Shown here in pieces: positions 13,584-13,730 of a stretch of DNA of 13,730 bases. The translations under genes and the position numbers were made by a program. Under the pieces are notes generated by a model, which was not told the origin of the DNA, ran no database searches, and saw only the letters and a list, made by a program, of their open reading frames with translations. This stretch comes from Rhodoferax sp. (GTDB lineage Bacteria > Pseudomonadota > Gammaproteobacteria > Burkholderiales > Burkholderiaceae), in NCBI GenBank assembly GCA_028292075.1, contig JAQGNA010000051.1, forward strand, positions 1-13,730. Direction: 5' to 3'. Each line of letters starts with the position of its first letter. Within the stretch, counting starts at the first letter, position 1.

Positions 13584-13730
13584 ATGTTCGCTTCACGCCG
13601 CACCCTGCTGGCCGCCGCACTGTCCACCACCTTCGCCATGGCCGCGCCGCTGGCCCAGGCCGCCGATGCCCCGATCACCATCATGGTGGGCGGCATCAAC
13701 AAGATCATCTACCTGCCGGCCAAGCTCACC
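13584..13730 (+). CDS. NitT/TauT-type ABC transporter substrate-binding protein, 5' end only
   Basis: Only the first 49 residues are in the window. A signal peptide (MFASRRTLLAAAL..., with arginines at 5-6, a hydrophobic core and a likely AQA cleavage site at 25-27) is followed by ADAPITIMVGGINKIIYLPA. That segment is typical of the NMT1/THI5-like binding proteins for nitrate, sulfonate, thiamine precursors or aromatic acids. ATG at 13584 has AGGAGA at 5-6 nt. Absence of a lipobox suggests a soluble periplasmic protein. It is divergent from the two-component system, which likely regulates it. Permease and ATPase genes should follow beyond the window edge. The ligand cannot be assigned from this fragment. 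Confidence 0.85.
   Translation, partial: MFASRRTLLAAALSTTFAMAAPLAQAADAPITIMVGGINKIIYLPAKLT

Overview
The window is high-GC DNA with tightly packed genes. It looks like chromosomal sequence from a betaproteobacterium of the Burkholderiales, most likely Comamonadaceae (Variovorax/Acidovorax-like). The grounds are overall protein character, the pairing of FolB and a pteridine-reductase-like SDR next to TtcA, a short H-NS family protein with a C-terminal TWTGRGK motif, and a TctE-type sensor kinase. Genus is an inference; there is no rRNA or tRNA to anchor it. I see no transposase, integrase, phage gene or cas gene.

Region 1 (1-4769, minus strand) reads as one long operon, transcribed right to left: SDR/pteridine-reductase-like gene, folB, a family-3 periplasmic binding protein, a membrane GGDEF diguanylate cyclase, a second divergent binding protein, then ttcA (cut by the window edge). 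The first five genes are overlapping or nearly abutting. Two binding proteins flank the cyclase with no ABC permease or ATPase anywhere near, which suggests a ligand-sensing c-di-GMP module rather than a transporter. This is the best candidate here for an undescribed system.

Region 2 (4790-7147, plus) is head-to-head with region 1, only 20 bp between start codons. It holds a MidA/NDUFAF7-type methyltransferase, a 64-aa DUF2905 membrane protein 4 nt downstream, and a ROK-family sugar kinase with an altered zinc motif.

Region 3 (7148-7734) holds a promoter region rich in GAATGAA repeats, an H-NS family gene, and a strong hairpin that probably terminates transcription from both sides.

Region 4 (7735-10107, minus) encodes trehalose synthesis: otsB upstream, otsA downstream, separated by 261 bp with a short 9-bp tandem repeat. 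The two enzymes act in sequence: OtsA makes trehalose-6-phosphate and OtsB dephosphorylates it.

Region 5 (10108-11137) is a 444-bp gene-free stretch with two identical 38-bp direct repeats, then an unrecognised 134-aa gene on the plus strand with a strong ribosome binding site, then hairpins between convergent genes.

Region 6 (11138-13730) is a TctD/TctE-like two-component system on the minus strand (response regulator, 174-bp gap with a stem-loop, sensor kinase). It is divergent from the start of an NitT/TauT-type ABC substrate-binding protein gene. The shared 151-bp promoter region has repeated CTARGG-like half-sites, suggesting that the two-component system controls this transporter.
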